From Microbacterium sp. MM2322 (GTDB taxonomy: Bacteria > Actinomycetota > Actinomycetes > Actinomycetales > Microbacteriaceae), in assembly GCF_964186585.1 (NCBI RefSeq), contig NZ_OZ075067.1, forward strand, positions 2,294,001-2,358,000: a DNA stretch of 64,000 bases, read 5' to 3'. A program made the translations under genes and the position numbers. Below are positions 19,358-30,369 of the stretch, in pieces. How positions within the stretch are numbered: position 1 is the stretch's first letter; each line of letters begins with the position of its first letter. The notes beneath the pieces are model-generated. The model did not search any database. It was not told the origin of the DNA and saw only the letters and a list, made by a program, of their open reading frames with translations.

Positions 19358-20485
19358 TCACGGCGAGTTCTTGGACTCGACCTTGATGTCGCCCGAGACG
19401 ATCGACTTCTGCAGCGCCGCGAGCTCGTCGGTCAGACCGGCGGGCAGCTTCGACTCGAAGTCGTGGAAGCTCGAGAGCTTGACGCCCTCGTTCTCGAGGG
19501 TGCCGACGTACGGGGTGGCGTCGAACTCGCCGGTGGACGCCGCGACCGTGGTGTCGTAGACGGCGACGTCGATCGCCTTCATGATCGAGACGAGGGTGAC
19601 GTCGGTGACCGAGGTGTCGGCGACGGCCAGGTCGCTGTCGACACCGAGGATGAGGGTGTCATCACCGCTGTCCTTGATCGCCGCTGCGGCGCTCGTGTAG
19701 ATGGGGCCACCGACGGGGAGGATGACGTCGACGCCCTGGTCGAGCACGGACTGCGCCGTCTGCTTGGCGGTGTCGTTGGCGTCGAAGCCGCCCGTGAAGG
19801 CGCCCTTCTGAGCCGCGACATCCCAGCCGAAGAGCTTGACGTCGGCCTTCTTGTCCTCGTTGTACTTCTCGACACCGAGCGCGTAACCGTCCATGAAGAC
19901 GGCGACGGAGGGGATCTGCGCCCCGCCGAAGGTGCCGACCTTGTTCACGCCGGCCTCAGCCGACCACGCCGCGGCGGCGTAGCCACCGAGGTAGGCCGCC
20001 TCGGCCGTGTTGAAGACGAGGGGCTTGATGTTCGGGGCGTCGGTCTTGCCGTCCTGGTCGACGTCGGCGAAGTCGTCGATGATCGCGAACTGCAGGTTGG
20101 GGTTGGCCTTGGCGGCCTCGACCGTGGCGGCCGCGAGCTTGTAGCCGACGGAGACGATGAGCGTGCAGCCCTCGGAGATGGCCGTGGTCATGTTCGGCGC
20201 ATAGTCGTTGTCGTTCGTCGACTCGAACTCGAGGGGCTTGATGCCGAGCTCGCCGGCAGCCTTGTCCATGCCGTTCTTGGCGGACTCGTTGAACGACTTG
20301 TCGTTCCAGCCACCGGCGTCGGAGATGAGGCAGGGCATGAAGCCGTCGACGACGTTGCCAGCACCGGCGCCGGCGGAGGACGACGGGGAGGTGGCCTCGG
20401 GGGCGGTGCCGCAGCCAGCCAGCGCGGCGATGAGAAGCGCGGCACCGGCGATGCCGGCGAGCTTCTTCGGGTTCGAGATGGTCAA
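19358..20485 (-). CDS. BMP family nucleoside-binding lipoprotein
   Basis: About 375 residues. A signal peptide ends in the lipobox LAGC, so the protein should be a membrane-anchored extracellular binding protein. A Ser/Ala-rich linker follows, then the BMP/PnrA domain (NDKSFNESAKNGMDKA, VGYKLAAA, YAAAAWSAEAGVNKVGTFGG, VILPVGGPIYTSA). TTG at 20485 is preferred because GGAGG lies 6 bases upstream; the frame continues to a GTG at 20497 that would bury this site. It delivers nucleosides to the ABC transporter encoded downstream, whose products feed cdd, deoA and add. Confidence 0.92.
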   Translation of the reverse strand: MTISNPKKLAGIAGAALLIAALAGCGTAPEATSPSSSAGAGAGNVVDGFMPCLISDAGGWNDKSFNESAKNGMDKAAGELGIKPLEFESTNDNDYAPNMTTAISEGCTLIVSVGYKLAAATVEAAKANPNLQFAIIDDFADVDQDGKTDAPNIKPLVFNTAEAAYLGGYAAAAWSAEAGVNKVGTFGGAQIPSVAVFMDGYALGVEKYNEDKKADVKLFGWDVAAQKGAFTGGFDANDTAKQTAQSVLDQGVDVILPVGGPIYTSAAAAIKDSGDDTLILGVDSDLAVADTSVTDVTLVSIMKAIDVAVYDTTVAASTGEFDATPYVGTLENEGVKLSSFHDFESKLPAGLTDELAALQKSIVSGDIKVESKNSP

Positions 20486-20648
20486 GTGTGCCTCCACGGA
20501 AGAGAACCCGCGGACTTCGCGGGTGTGCGCAACCGAAGTTACCTACTGTGACGACGACCGGGCACCCTGATGAGGCCGTTCCTCGGAATGGTTACAAAGC
20601 CGCAATGAACCCGTCACGGGAGCGGCATCCTGCCCAACGGCGTCGGGG

Positions 20649-21761
20649 TCAGAGGACGTCGCCGCGGCCCGTGACCTTGAGTGCGTCGACGACGCTCTTC
20701 ACGCGCTGCGCGTGCTCGGCCGTCGTCACGAGCAGGGCGTCGTCTGTGTCGACGACGACGATGTCCTTCACGCCGATGATGCTGATGACACGGCTGGTCT
20801 GCGAGACCACGATGCCGCTCGCCGCATCCGACAGCACCCGGGCGTTCTTTCCGAGGATCGCGAGGTCGGTGCGCCCGCCGGAGTTGAGCTTCGCGAGGCT
20901 GGCGAAGTCCCCCACGTCATCCCAGTCGAAGTGGCCGGGGACGACGGCGAGCTTCCCCTTCTCCGCAGCGGGCTCCGCGACGACGTAGTCGATCGCGATC
21001 TTCTGCAGCGTCGGCCAGATGCGGTCGACGGCGGGGCCGCGGCGCTCGCGGTCATCCCACGCCTCGGCGAGTTCGAGCAGGCCCGCGTGCAGCGTGGGGT
21101 TGTTGGCCTCGATCTCGGCGAGGAGGACATCGGCCCGCGAGATGAACATGCCCGCGTTCCAGAGATAGGAGCGGTCCGCTACGTAGGCCTTCGCGGTCTC
21201 CAGGTCGGGCTTCTCGACGAACCGCTCGACCAGGGAGGCATCCCGCGCACCGTCGACGATCAGCTCGCCGCCCCGCTTGATGTACCCGAAACCGACTGCG
21301 GGCTCCGTCGGGGTGATGCCGATCGTGCAGATGTACCCCTCGCGCGCGACCTCGACGGCGTCGCGCACCGCGAACTCGAAGACGCGAGAACCGCGGATGA
21401 CGTGGTCGGCCGCGAAGGAACCGATGACGGCATCCGGATGCCGCCGGTGCAGGATCGCGGCAGCGAGACCGATGGCGGCAGCGGAGTCGCGCGGCTCGGA
21501 CTCGAGGATGACGTTCTTGTCCGGGATACCGGGCAGCTGCGCCTCGACGGCCGCGCGGTGCGCGCGGCCCGTGACGACCGCGATCCGATTCGGACCGGTC
21601 AGCGGTTCGAGCCGGTTCCAGGTGTCGCGGAGGAGGGAATGACCCGAACCCGTCAGGTCATGGAGGAACTTCGGTGCGTCGGCCCGCGACAGCGGCCACA
21701 GGCGTGATCCGACACCGCCGGCGGGGATGACGGCGTAGAAGTTCTCGATGTGTTCGACCAT
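20649..21761 (-). CDS. manC: Mannose-1-phosphate guanylyltransferase
   Basis: 370 residues. It makes GDP-mannose from mannose-1-P and GTP for glycan synthesis. The nucleotidyltransferase signature VIPAGGVGSRLWPLSRADAPKF is at the N terminus; FVEKPDLETA and LWNAGMFISRADVLL follow as in the family, and FDWDDVGDFASL is the C-terminal metal/sugar region. No fused isomerase domain is present. ATG at 21761 is chosen because the pyrophosphorylase fold begins about 10 residues later. It is divergent from sdhC and has its own promoter region. Confidence 0.94.
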   Translation of the reverse strand: MVEHIENFYAVIPAGGVGSRLWPLSRADAPKFLHDLTGSGHSLLRDTWNRLEPLTGPNRIAVVTGRAHRAAVEAQLPGIPDKNVILESEPRDSAAAIGLAAAILHRRHPDAVIGSFAADHVIRGSRVFEFAVRDAVEVAREGYICTIGITPTEPAVGFGYIKRGGELIVDGARDASLVERFVEKPDLETAKAYVADRSYLWNAGMFISRADVLLAEIEANNPTLHAGLLELAEAWDDRERRGPAVDRIWPTLQKIAIDYVVAEPAAEKGKLAVVPGHFDWDDVGDFASLAKLNSGGRTDLAILGKNARVLSDAASGIVVSQTSRVISIIGVKDIVVVDTDDALLVTTAEHAQRVKSVVDALKVTGRGDVL

Positions 21762-21981
21762 GGTCCGAACCCTACCGGCCGACCGTGTCGCCCCCATTCC
21801 GAACCCATGACGACGACAGACCTCGGATGACCGCCGTTCCTAAGGTTGCCCTTCCTCGCCCACCCCCTTCAGGGCCGCTTAGGATGGTCGGTGCGCCCGC
21901 TTGCGACGATGGGCGACATTCCCTGGGATGCCGTGATCTCGCCGCACAAGCGCCACCCATCTCACCCAAGGGAGGACGACC

Positions 21982-22416
21982 GTGTCTGCACCAGCACGCG
22001 TCACGCCGTCGGTAGCTGAGACCACGTCCAAGACCCCGCGCGGCACGCTGTACCGCGGCAACGAGGGCATGTGGTCGTGGGTTCTGCACCGCATCACCGG
22101 TATCGCCATCTTCTTCTTCCTGCTCGTGCACGTCCTCGACACCGCGCTCATCCGGGTCTCCCCCGAGGCGTACGACGCGGTCATCGGCACGTACAAGAAC
22201 CCGGTCATGGGCCTCGGCGAAGTCGCCCTGGTCGCCGCGATCGTCTACCACGCGTTCAACGGGCTCCGCATCATCGCGGTCGACCTGTGGCCGTGGGCCA
22301 CGCGGCACCAGCGTCAGCTGTGGTGGGGTGTGCTGGCCGTCTGGGCCGTCACCCTCGTCGGTTTCGCCGCCCGCCACCTTCCGAATGTCTTCTCGCACAT
22401 GGGAGGCGAGCACTGA
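21982..22416 (+). CDS. sdhC: Succinate dehydrogenase cytochrome b556 subunit
   Basis: 144 residues, start GTG behind AAGGGAGG. Three hydrophobic helices and the haem-linked pattern [23 protein letters not shown], plus [16 protein letters not shown], identify it as the larger membrane anchor. It holds haem b and the quinone site of complex II together with SdhD. Overlaps sdhD by one base (TGATG). Confidence 0.93.
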   Translation: MSAPARVTPSVAETTSKTPRGTLYRGNEGMWSWVLHRITGIAIFFFLLVHVLDTALIRVSPEAYDAVIGTYKNPVMGLGEVALVAAIVYHAFNGLRIIAVDLWPWATRHQRQLWWGVLAVWAVTLVGFAARHLPNVFSHMGGEH

Positions 22417-22880
22417 TGACCGCCGACACCCTCGTTCCCCCGCGCACACCGCAGGGCAAGGCCTCCGTCCGCCGGAAGGGCCCGAACCTCGAGCAGTGGG
22501 GTTGGGTCTTCATGCGCGTCTCCGGCGTGCTCCTGATCGTCCTCATCTTCGGCCACCTGTTCGTCAACCTGATGATCGGCCAGGGCATCTCGGCGTTGGA
22601 CTTCTCGTTCGTCGCCGGCAAGTTCGCGAGCCCGTTCTGGCAGGTCTGGGACGTCCTCATGCTGTGGCTGGCGTTCATCCACGGCACCAACGGCATGCGG
22701 ACCATCGTCAACGACTACGTCACCAACGCGAAGGTGCGTCGGGTCCTCGTCACGAGCCTGTGGGTGGTCGCCGGATTCATGATCATCCTCGGCACCCTCG
22801 TCGTCTTCACCTTCGACCCCTGCATCCCGAACCTCAGCGACGGCAGCGTCGTCGCCGAGGTCTGCAAGGCACAGGGCTGA
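22416..22880 (+). CDS. sdhD: Succinate dehydrogenase hydrophobic membrane anchor
   Basis: 154 residues with three membrane helices. [20 protein letters not shown] and [15 protein letters not shown] carry the conserved histidine and arginine positions of actinobacterial SdhD. The ATG shares one base with the sdhC stop. Pairs with SdhC to anchor the SdhAB dimer to the inner face of the membrane. Confidence 0.92.
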   Translation: MTADTLVPPRTPQGKASVRRKGPNLEQWGWVFMRVSGVLLIVLIFGHLFVNLMIGQGISALDFSFVAGKFASPFWQVWDVLMLWLAFIHGTNGMRTIVNDYVTNAKVRRVLVTSLWVVAGFMIILGTLVVFTFDPCIPNLSDGSVVAEVCKAQG

Positions 22881-22927
22881 GCCGGCTCGACCGGCACGCA
22901 AACGCAGAGAGCAGAGGCAACCGTCAC

Positions 22928-24754
22928 GTGAGCACCCAGACCGCGGACTCCGTCGTCAAGGACGGCGTCCACTACCACCAGTTCGATGTCGTGATCGTGG
23001 GCGCCGGCGGGGCCGGCATGCGCGCGGCCATCGAGGCCGGGCCCGGCGCGAAGACCGCCGTCATCACGAAGCTCTACCCGACCCGCAGCCACACCGGCGC
23101 GGCGCAGGGCGGCATGGCGGCAGCGCTCGCCAACGTCGAAGAGGACTCCTGGGAGTGGCACACCTTCGACACCGTCAAGGGCGGCGACTACCTCGTCGAC
23201 CAGGACGCCGCCGAGATCCTCGCGAAGGAAGCCATCGACGCGGTCATCGACCTCGAGAACATGGGCCTGCCCTTCAACCGCACGCCCGACGGCAAGATCG
23301 ATCAGCGTCGTTTCGGCGGTCACACCGCCGAGCACGGCAAGAACCCGGTCCGTCGCGCCTGCTACGCAGCTGACCGCACCGGCCACATGATCCTGCAGAC
23401 GCTGTTCCAGAACTGCGTGAAGCTCGGCATCAACTTCTTCAACGAGTACTACGCGCTCGACCTGATCACGGTGAAGGATGCCCTGGGTCGCACCGGCATC
23501 GCCGGTGTCGTCGCGTACGAGCTCGCCACCGGCGACCTCCATGTCTTCCACGCCAAGGCCGTCATCTTCGCGACCGGTGGCTTCGGCAAGATCTTCAAGA
23601 CCACCTCGAACGCGCACACCCTCACCGGTGACGGCGTCGGGATCGTCTGGCGCAAGGGTCTCCCCCTCGAGGACATCGAGTTCTTCCAGTTCCACCCGAC
23701 AGGCCTCGCGGGCCTCGGCATCCTCCTCACCGAGGGTGCCCGTGGTGAGGGCGCGATCCTCCGCAACGCTTCGGGCGAGCGCTTCATGGAGCGCTACGCC
23801 CCGACGATCAAGGACCTCGCGCCTCGCGACATCGTTGCGCGATGCATGGTCAAGGAGGTCCTCGAGGGCCGCGGCGCCGGTCCGAACAAGGACTACGTCT
23901 ACCTCGACTGCACGCACCTCGGTGCGGAGGTCCTCGAGACCAAGCTCCCCGACATCACCGAGTTCGCGCGCACCTACCTGGGTGTCGACCCGGTCGTCGA
24001 GCCGGTGCCCGTCATGCCGACCGCGCACTACGCGATGGGCGGCATCCCGACCAACATCAAGGGCGAGGTGCTCGCCGACAACGACACCGTCGTCCCGGGC
24101 CTCTACGCCGCGGGCGAGTGCGCGTGCGTCTCGGTACACGGGGCCAACCGTCTCGGCACCAACTCGCTGCTCGACATCAACGTGTTCGGCAAGCGCTCGG
24201 GCCAGAACGCCGTCGAGTACGTGCAGACGGCGGAGTTCATGCCCCTTCCGGAGGACCCCGCGAAGGAGGTCCGCGAGATGATCGAGGGCCTGCGGAGCAA
24301 CGCGGGCACCGAGCGCATCTCGACGCTTCGCAAGAAGCTGCAGGAGGAGATGGACGCGAACGCCCAGGTCTTCCGCACCGAAGAGACGCTCACGAACGTC
24401 ATGGGCACGATCAACGATCTGCGCGAGCGGTACAAGAACGTGCACGTCGATGACAAGGGCAAGCGGTACAACACCGACCTGCTCGAGGCCGTCGAGCTCG
24501 GGTTCCTCCTCGACATCGCCGAGATCGTCGCCTACGCCGCCCGCAACCGGCGCGAGAGCCGCGGCGGCCACATGCGCGAGGACTACCCCGACCGCAACGA
24601 CGACAAGTACATGCAGCACACGATGGCCTACCTCACGGGTGACCCGCACTCCGCGAACCCCGAGGACCACATCCGTCTGGATTGGAAGCCGGTCGTGTTC
24701 ACCAAGAACGAGCAGGGCGAGTACAACTACCCGCCGATGGAGAGGAAGTACTGA
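22928..24754 (+). CDS. sdhA: Succinate dehydrogenase flavoprotein subunit
   Basis: 608 residues. It oxidises succinate to fumarate on covalently bound FAD. Visible: dinucleotide fold [17 protein letters not shown]-attachment motif [10 protein letters not shown] (His55); substrate region [30 protein letters not shown]; and the C-terminal [16 protein letters not shown]. Start GTG at 22928. The long antisense open frame opposite this gene is a codon-bias shadow. Confidence 0.97.
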   Translation: MSTQTADSVVKDGVHYHQFDVVIVGAGGAGMRAAIEAGPGAKTAVITKLYPTRSHTGAAQGGMAAALANVEEDSWEWHTFDTVKGGDYLVDQDAAEILAKEAIDAVIDLENMGLPFNRTPDGKIDQRRFGGHTAEHGKNPVRRACYAADRTGHMILQTLFQNCVKLGINFFNEYYALDLITVKDALGRTGIAGVVAYELATGDLHVFHAKAVIFATGGFGKIFKTTSNAHTLTGDGVGIVWRKGLPLEDIEFFQFHPTGLAGLGILLTEGARGEGAILRNASGERFMERYAPTIKDLAPRDIVARCMVKEVLEGRGAGPNKDYVYLDCTHLGAEVLETKLPDITEFARTYLGVDPVVEPVPVMPTAHYAMGGIPTNIKGEVLADNDTVVPGLYAAGECACVSVHGANRLGTNSLLDINVFGKRSGQNAVEYVQTAEFMPLPEDPAKEVREMIEGLRSNAGTERISTLRKKLQEEMDANAQVFRTEETLTNVMGTINDLRERYKNVHVDDKGKRYNTDLLEAVELGFLLDIAEIVAYAARNRRESRGGHMREDYPDRNDDKYMQHTMAYLTGDPHSANPEDHIRLDWKPVVFTKNEQGEYNYPPMERKY

Positions 24755-25521
24755 TGACGATCGTCGACAGCGGCGCACCTGCGGACACGCAGGAGGCGAA
24801 CGACTCCGGCATCCAGTCGTACCTGGTCACCTTCATCATCCGGCGATTCGATCCCGAGGTGGATGCTGAGCCGCGCTGGGTCGACTACGACGTGGAGATG
24901 TACCCCACGGACCGTGTTCTGGACGCGCTGCACCGCATCAAGTGGGACGTGGACGGCACGCTGAGCTTCCGTCGCTCCTGCGCGCACGGCATCTGCGGGT
25001 CGGACGCCATGCGCATCAACGGTCGCAACCGCCTCGCCTGCAAGACGCTGATCAAGGACCTCGACATCTCGAAGCCGATCTACGTCGAGGCGATCAAGGG
25101 CCTGCCGCTCGAGAAGGACCTCATCGTCGACATGGACCCGTTCTTCGAGTCCTTCCGCGACGTGCAGCCCTTCCTGCAGCCGAAGTCCGCTCCGGAGCCC
25201 GGCAAGGAGCGCTTCCAGTCGATCAAGGACCGCGCGGTCTACGACGACACCACGAAGTGCATCCTCTGCGCCGCGTGCACGTCCTCGTGCCCCGTGTTCT
25301 GGACCGACGGTCAGTACTTCGGTCCCGCCGCGATCGTCAACGCGCACCGTTTCATCTTCGACTCGCGCGACGATGCCGCCGACGTGCGCCTCGACATCCT
25401 CAACGACAAAGAAGGCGTGTGGCGTTGCCGCACGACCTTCAACTGCACCGAGGCGTGCCCCCGCGGCATCGAGATCACCAAGGCCATCGCCGAGGTCAAG
25501 CAGGCTGTTCTCCGCAGCTGA
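24754..25521 (+). CDS. sdhB: Succinate dehydrogenase iron-sulfur subunit
   Basis: 255 residues, ATG overlapping the sdhA stop by one base. Three cluster motifs are in order: the 2Fe-2S ligands in RRSCAHGICGSDAM and NRLACKTL, the 4Fe-4S ligands in CILCAACTSSCP, and the 3Fe-4S ligands completed by CTEACPRGIEITKAI. Passes electrons from SdhA to the quinone site in SdhCD. Last gene of the operon. Confidence 0.97.
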   Translation: MTIVDSGAPADTQEANDSGIQSYLVTFIIRRFDPEVDAEPRWVDYDVEMYPTDRVLDALHRIKWDVDGTLSFRRSCAHGICGSDAMRINGRNRLACKTLIKDLDISKPIYVEAIKGLPLEKDLIVDMDPFFESFRDVQPFLQPKSAPEPGKERFQSIKDRAVYDDTTKCILCAACTSSCPVFWTDGQYFGPAAIVNAHRFIFDSRDDAADVRLDILNDKEGVWRCRTTFNCTEACPRGIEITKAIAEVKQAVLRS

Positions 25522-25543
25522 CCGGCCCGGATAGCCTCGAGGC

Positions 25544-26683
25544 GTGACCTCAGACGACGAGACGCCTCCCCTGCGCGAGCGGTGGGAGGCGTCTCGTCTG
25601 CGCGAGCGCCTCGATCAGCCGATCGAGCGTGCCACGGTGCTGACTCGCAGGACGGTCGAGTCATTCCCCGTGCGGGTGTGGCGACGGTTCCTGCGGCGGA
25701 ACGGATTCCTGCTGGCGGCGAGCATCAGCTACCAGTCCCTGTTCGCGATCTTCGCGACGCTGTACACGGCGATCGCGGGTGTGGGCCTGTGGCTCGGCGG
25801 GTCGCAAGCGGCGATCGACGGCGTCATCACGGTCGTGAACTCCTACCTGCCCGGCTTCATCGCCGCCGGGGGCACGCTCGACCCGGCTGACGTCGCCGAC
25901 ATCGCGCGCGACAGCAGCAGCCTCTTCGCCGTGACCGGTGCGATCGCCGTCGCCGTCGCGATCTGGACGTCTATCGGATTCGTCACCTTCACCCGTCGCG
26001 CGGTGCGCGGCATCTTCGGCCTCCCGTTCGACACCCGCAGCTTCGTTCTGCTGAAGCTCGGCGATCTTCTGGCGGCCCTGCTGTTCGGGCTCGCTCTCGT
26101 CCTCGGCGCCGTCCTCGGCCTCGTCGCCGGCGGCGTCGTCGCGCTCGTCCTCGATTGGGCGGATGTGCCGTACGAATCGGCGGTCGTCGACGTGACGAGT
26201 CGTATCGCGTCGGTCCTCGTCAGCGTCCTCCTGAACACGGCTGCGCTGACCGGCCTCATCCGATTCCTCACCGGCACCTCCCTGCCGTGGCGCGCGATCC
26301 TCCCCGGCGCGCTCGCAGGCGGCGGCGCGCTCGCGCTCCTGCAGCTCGGCGGCGGTTTCCTCGCCGTGTACTCGCCGACCAACCCGCTCCTGGCGACGTT
26401 CTCCGTCGTCATCGGCCTGCTGCTGTGGCTCCGCCTCGCCGGGATCGTGATCCTGGTCGCGGCATCCTGGATCGCTGTCGCCGCAGACGACGCCGACATC
26501 CCCCTGGTCGAGACGACCGCGGCAGAGCGGCTGGAACGGGAGCGACGAGCACTCCGGGTCGTCGCCGAGGCCGGAGTCCGCGAGGCGCGGCAGTCGCTCG
26601 CGGACGCCTCGTGGTGGCAGAGGCCGGGTGCCCGGCGCGACCTCCGGCACGCGGAGGAACTGCGGGAACGCACCCGGGAGTGA
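25544..26683 (+). CDS. YihY/BrkB family inner-membrane protein
   Basis: 379 residues with about six hydrophobic segments. The opening NGFLLAASISYQSLFAIFATLY is the YihY signature, and LLWLRLAGIVILVAASW the usual last helix. The soluble tail of about 70 residues is rich in Arg and Glu. Function of the family is unsettled (once called ribonuclease BN in error). Start GTG at 25544, 22 bp after sdhB. Confidence 0.88.
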   Translation: MTSDDETPPLRERWEASRLRERLDQPIERATVLTRRTVESFPVRVWRRFLRRNGFLLAASISYQSLFAIFATLYTAIAGVGLWLGGSQAAIDGVITVVNSYLPGFIAAGGTLDPADVADIARDSSSLFAVTGAIAVAVAIWTSIGFVTFTRRAVRGIFGLPFDTRSFVLLKLGDLLAALLFGLALVLGAVLGLVAGGVVALVLDWADVPYESAVVDVTSRIASVLVSVLLNTAALTGLIRFLTGTSLPWRAILPGALAGGGALALLQLGGGFLAVYSPTNPLLATFSVVIGLLLWLRLAGIVILVAASWIAVAADDADIPLVETTAAERLERERRALRVVAEAGVREARQSLADASWWQRPGARRDLRHAEELRERTRE

Positions 26684-26717
26684 AGGCGTGTCGGCGGTCG
26701 TCGATACGCTGGAAGGC

Positions 26718-27557
26718 GTGCCACGAACACTCCGCATCGCCTCCGTCAACGTCAACGGCATCCGCGCCGCCGCCCGGAAAGGGATGCACGGGTGGCTCGA
26801 AACCGCCGATGTCGACGTCCTGACCCTGCAGGAGGTGCGGGCCGAGGCATCCGATCTCGCGGCAGCTCTGCCCGGGTGGCACATCGTGAACGACGAAGCC
26901 CTCGCGAAGGGGCGCGCGGGCGTCGCGATCGCCGCGCGGGAACCGCTCGACGTGTGGCGGGTCGACCTCGGCGACGAGGCGCTCGACTCGAAGGGGCGCT
27001 GGGTCGAGGCCGACATCGAGGTCGATGGCGAGCTCCTCACGGTCGTGAGCGCCTACGTCTTCACGGGCGAGGCCGGCACCGAGAAGCAGATGGCGAAGTA
27101 CGCCTTCCTCGACGCGATGGAAGAGCGGATGCCGCACCTCGGTGACCTCGCGCTCATCACCGGTGACCTGAACGTCGGGCACCGCGAGTTCGACATCCGC
27201 AACTGGAAGGGCAACGTCAAGAAGGCCGGCTTCCTCCCCCGCGAGCGCGCCTACTTCGACCGGTTCACCGGGCCCGCGGGCGACACCGTCGCGACCGTCG
27301 ACGGCGAGAGCGGCACCGGACTCGGCTGGGTCGACGTCGGGCGCAATTTCGCGGGCGAGACGGACGGACCCTACACCTGGTGGTCGAACCGCGGAAAGGC
27401 GTTCGACAACGACACCGGGTGGCGCATCGACTACCACCTCGCCACCGCGGAACTCGCGACCCGGGCAACCGACTACCGGGTCGTCCGCGCCCCCTCGTGG
27501 GACACCCGGTGGAGCGACCACGCGCCCGTCGTCGCGGACTACACGCTCGGCAGCTGA
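26718..27557 (+). CDS. xth: Exodeoxyribonuclease III (AP endonuclease)
   Basis: About 279 residues. It cleaves at abasic sites and has 3'-5' exonuclease and 3'-phosphatase activity in base-excision repair. Family motifs seen are IASVNVNGIRAA, TLQEVRAE (metal Glu), GDLNVGH (Asp and Asn of the active site) and WSDHAPVVADY (catalytic His). Start GTG at 26718, as homology begins two residues later; GTG at 26688 in the same frame is possible. Confidence 0.94.
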   Translation: MPRTLRIASVNVNGIRAAARKGMHGWLETADVDVLTLQEVRAEASDLAAALPGWHIVNDEALAKGRAGVAIAAREPLDVWRVDLGDEALDSKGRWVEADIEVDGELLTVVSAYVFTGEAGTEKQMAKYAFLDAMEERMPHLGDLALITGDLNVGHREFDIRNWKGNVKKAGFLPRERAYFDRFTGPAGDTVATVDGESGTGLGWVDVGRNFAGETDGPYTWWSNRGKAFDNDTGWRIDYHLATAELATRATDYRVVRAPSWDTRWSDHAPVVADYTLGS

Positions 27558-27595
27558 GCACGGGCAGCGGGGGCGCAGCATCCGTTCGCGCCTAG

Positions 27596-29057
<1,462 letters not shown>

Positions 29058-29086
29058 CGCCCGGGGCGGTACGTCTCGGCGCGGAC

Positions 29087-29166
29087 GCGTGCCGTTCTCC
29101 GGACCAACGGTCGGTGACGGACCTGAGGGTGCCGGGGTGGTGGGATTCATCCGGAGAACGGCACGC
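29087..29166. repeat. Palindromic element, family B, pair 1
   Basis: A perfect 17-bp inverted repeat (arms 29087-29103 and 29150-29166; unit GTGCCGTTCTCCGGA) separated by 46 bases. It begins 30 bp after the SseB-like gene and ends 8 bp before the stop of the minus-strand nuclease-like gene. The same unit occurs four more times upstream of that gene. Confidence 0.85.
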
Positions 29167-29174
29167 TGACGGGC

Positions 29175-30041
29175 TCACACCCGACGCCGGGAGCGGAGCA
29201 GGCCGCGAACCGCCGAGGCCACCTGCTCGGGCCGCCACATGATGTCGGCGGCTGACAGCCGCATGACGGTGTATCCGCGCTCCGCCAACGCGAGGTCTCG
29301 GGTGCGATCGGAACGGTATGCCTCCGACCCGAGGTGATGAGCCTCGCTGTCGCATTCGATCACCAGCCACCCGTTCACAAGGAGGTCGACCCTGCCCACC
29401 CCATCGATGCGCACCTGCAGGTCGACATCCCTGGTGATGCCGCGTATGAGCAGTCGAGCGAGCGTTTCGGGCCCGGACTCCGCCCGGCCATCGAGCAGTG
29501 CCATCAGCGGCGCGAATCGCTTCGGGAGGAGTGCGAACACCTCCGTGACGTCGCTCGGTCGGATCAACCCCGTGTGCAGCGCGCTGTCCAGCGAGGCTAC
29601 AGCTGCGCGCGGAGGCTGGCAGCGCACCGCGTGCGCGAGCATGTCGATGGGGTGAGCGCACGCTCGGCGAGGCAAAGCGCCGTCCGACGCCCGGAGCCAG
29701 TGACGCACGATCCGCTCGTCGCCGGAGGGCTTCAGCCGAGTCGAGTGGGGCGGCACGAGGACGTGGAGACCCCCGCCGTCGAGCACGAAGACTCCCAACA
29801 GCCGCAAGGCGCTCACGCAGGTCAGCACTCCTCCTGCCTCGACGGCGGCGACCAGCGCCTGGTCAGTGCCGGCGGCGACGTAGTTGTCCCGGCGCGCACG
29901 AATCAGCCGCCCCTCCCGGATCGCCGCAGCGATCGCGCGCTTGCTCACCCCTTCCGCCCGGAGCTGCGCAGTGCTCCACACCGGCGTTTCGAGGACCTCC
30001 GCGGCCCGCTGCCGGAACACCCGACGTTCGCTCTCCCACAT
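29175..30041 (-). CDS. AbiEi-like winged helix plus DUF559 (Vsr-like) nuclease-domain protein, copy 2
   Basis: 288 residues, ATG at 30041. Layout: winged helix (VWSTAQLRAEGVSKRAIAAA, then RLIRARRDNYVA), an AbiEi-like middle (GGVLTCVSALRLLGVF), and a C-terminal DUF559 domain of about 100 residues with ESGPETLARLLIRG, RVDLLVNGWLVIECDSEAHH and ERGYTVMRLSAADI, the expected E, D and E-x-D-x-x-x-H positions of a Vsr-like PD-(D/E)xK site. Distinct in sequence from the copy at 11198-12106 but alike in order of parts. Function is unknown. It is bracketed by three inverted pairs of the family B palindrome. Confidence 0.83.
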   Translation of the reverse strand: MWESERRVFRQRAAEVLETPVWSTAQLRAEGVSKRAIAAAIREGRLIRARRDNYVAAGTDQALVAAVEAGGVLTCVSALRLLGVFVLDGGGLHVLVPPHSTRLKPSGDERIVRHWLRASDGALPRRACAHPIDMLAHAVRCQPPRAAVASLDSALHTGLIRPSDVTEVFALLPKRFAPLMALLDGRAESGPETLARLLIRGITRDVDLQVRIDGVGRVDLLVNGWLVIECDSEAHHLGSEAYRSDRTRDLALAERGYTVMRLSAADIMWRPEQVASAVRGLLRSRRRV

Positions 30042-30135
30042 GCGCCCACCCTGACCGGTGCGCGATCGGCCTCCGGCCCTCTCCACAGGTGACGCCGATC
30101 CTGAAGCGGGGATCGGCGACGTGCAGGAGACGCGG

Positions 30136-30206
30136 GCCGTTCTCCGGAGCAGCGCTACGGGAAGCACCATCCCCGGCTGCGATGCGCGTTCCCTCCGGAG
30201 AACGGC
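30136..30206. repeat. Palindromic element, family B, pair 2
   Basis: Arms GCCGTTCTCCGGA (30136-30148) and TCCGGAGAACGGC (30194-30206) are perfect reverse complements separated by 45 bases, nearly the spacing of pair 1. It lies between divergent starts, a place where a terminator would not be expected. Confidence 0.85.
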
Positions 30207-30277
30207 ACGTGCCGGGCGATCCAGCGCGGCGTGCTGTGCCGAGGACCATGGGACGGGCAGGTCGCCCACCCGCGTCC

Positions 30278-30344
30278 CGTTCTCCGGAAGATTGAGCCAC
30301 GGAGGCCGCACTGATGCCCCGTCACCCGACGTGTCCGGAGAACG
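30278..30344. repeat. Palindromic element, family B, pair 3
   Basis: Arms CGTTCTCCGGA (30278-30288) and TCCGGAGAACG (30334-30344), separated by 45 bases. The outer bases have drifted relative to pairs 1 and 2 while the core unit is intact. It ends 25 bp before the GNAT start. Confidence 0.82.
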
Positions 30345-30369
30345 GCACACACCTGGGTAGGGTCGGGGC

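Larger units (their letters stand above)
30042..30369. other. Gene-free divergent intergenic region carrying family B palindromes
   Basis: This 328-bp stretch separates the start of the nuclease-like gene (minus) from the start of a GNAT gene (plus). Besides whatever promoters serve these genes, its main content is two inverted pairs of the family B palindrome, listed separately. I see no open reading frame with coding character and no RNA gene. Confidence 0.7.

Noticed and set aside
21762..21981. Possible DtxR-like site (CCTAAGGTT) between manC and sdhC
   Set aside because: Only a half-site matches; no palindrome as at 51217-51235.
22715..24778. Long minus-strand open frame (about 687 codons) opposite sdhD/sdhA
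   Set aside because: The plus strand encodes clear SdhA with all motifs. The antisense protein is low-complexity, rich in Arg, Val, Glu and Asp, and matches no known pattern; it is a high-GC third-position shadow.
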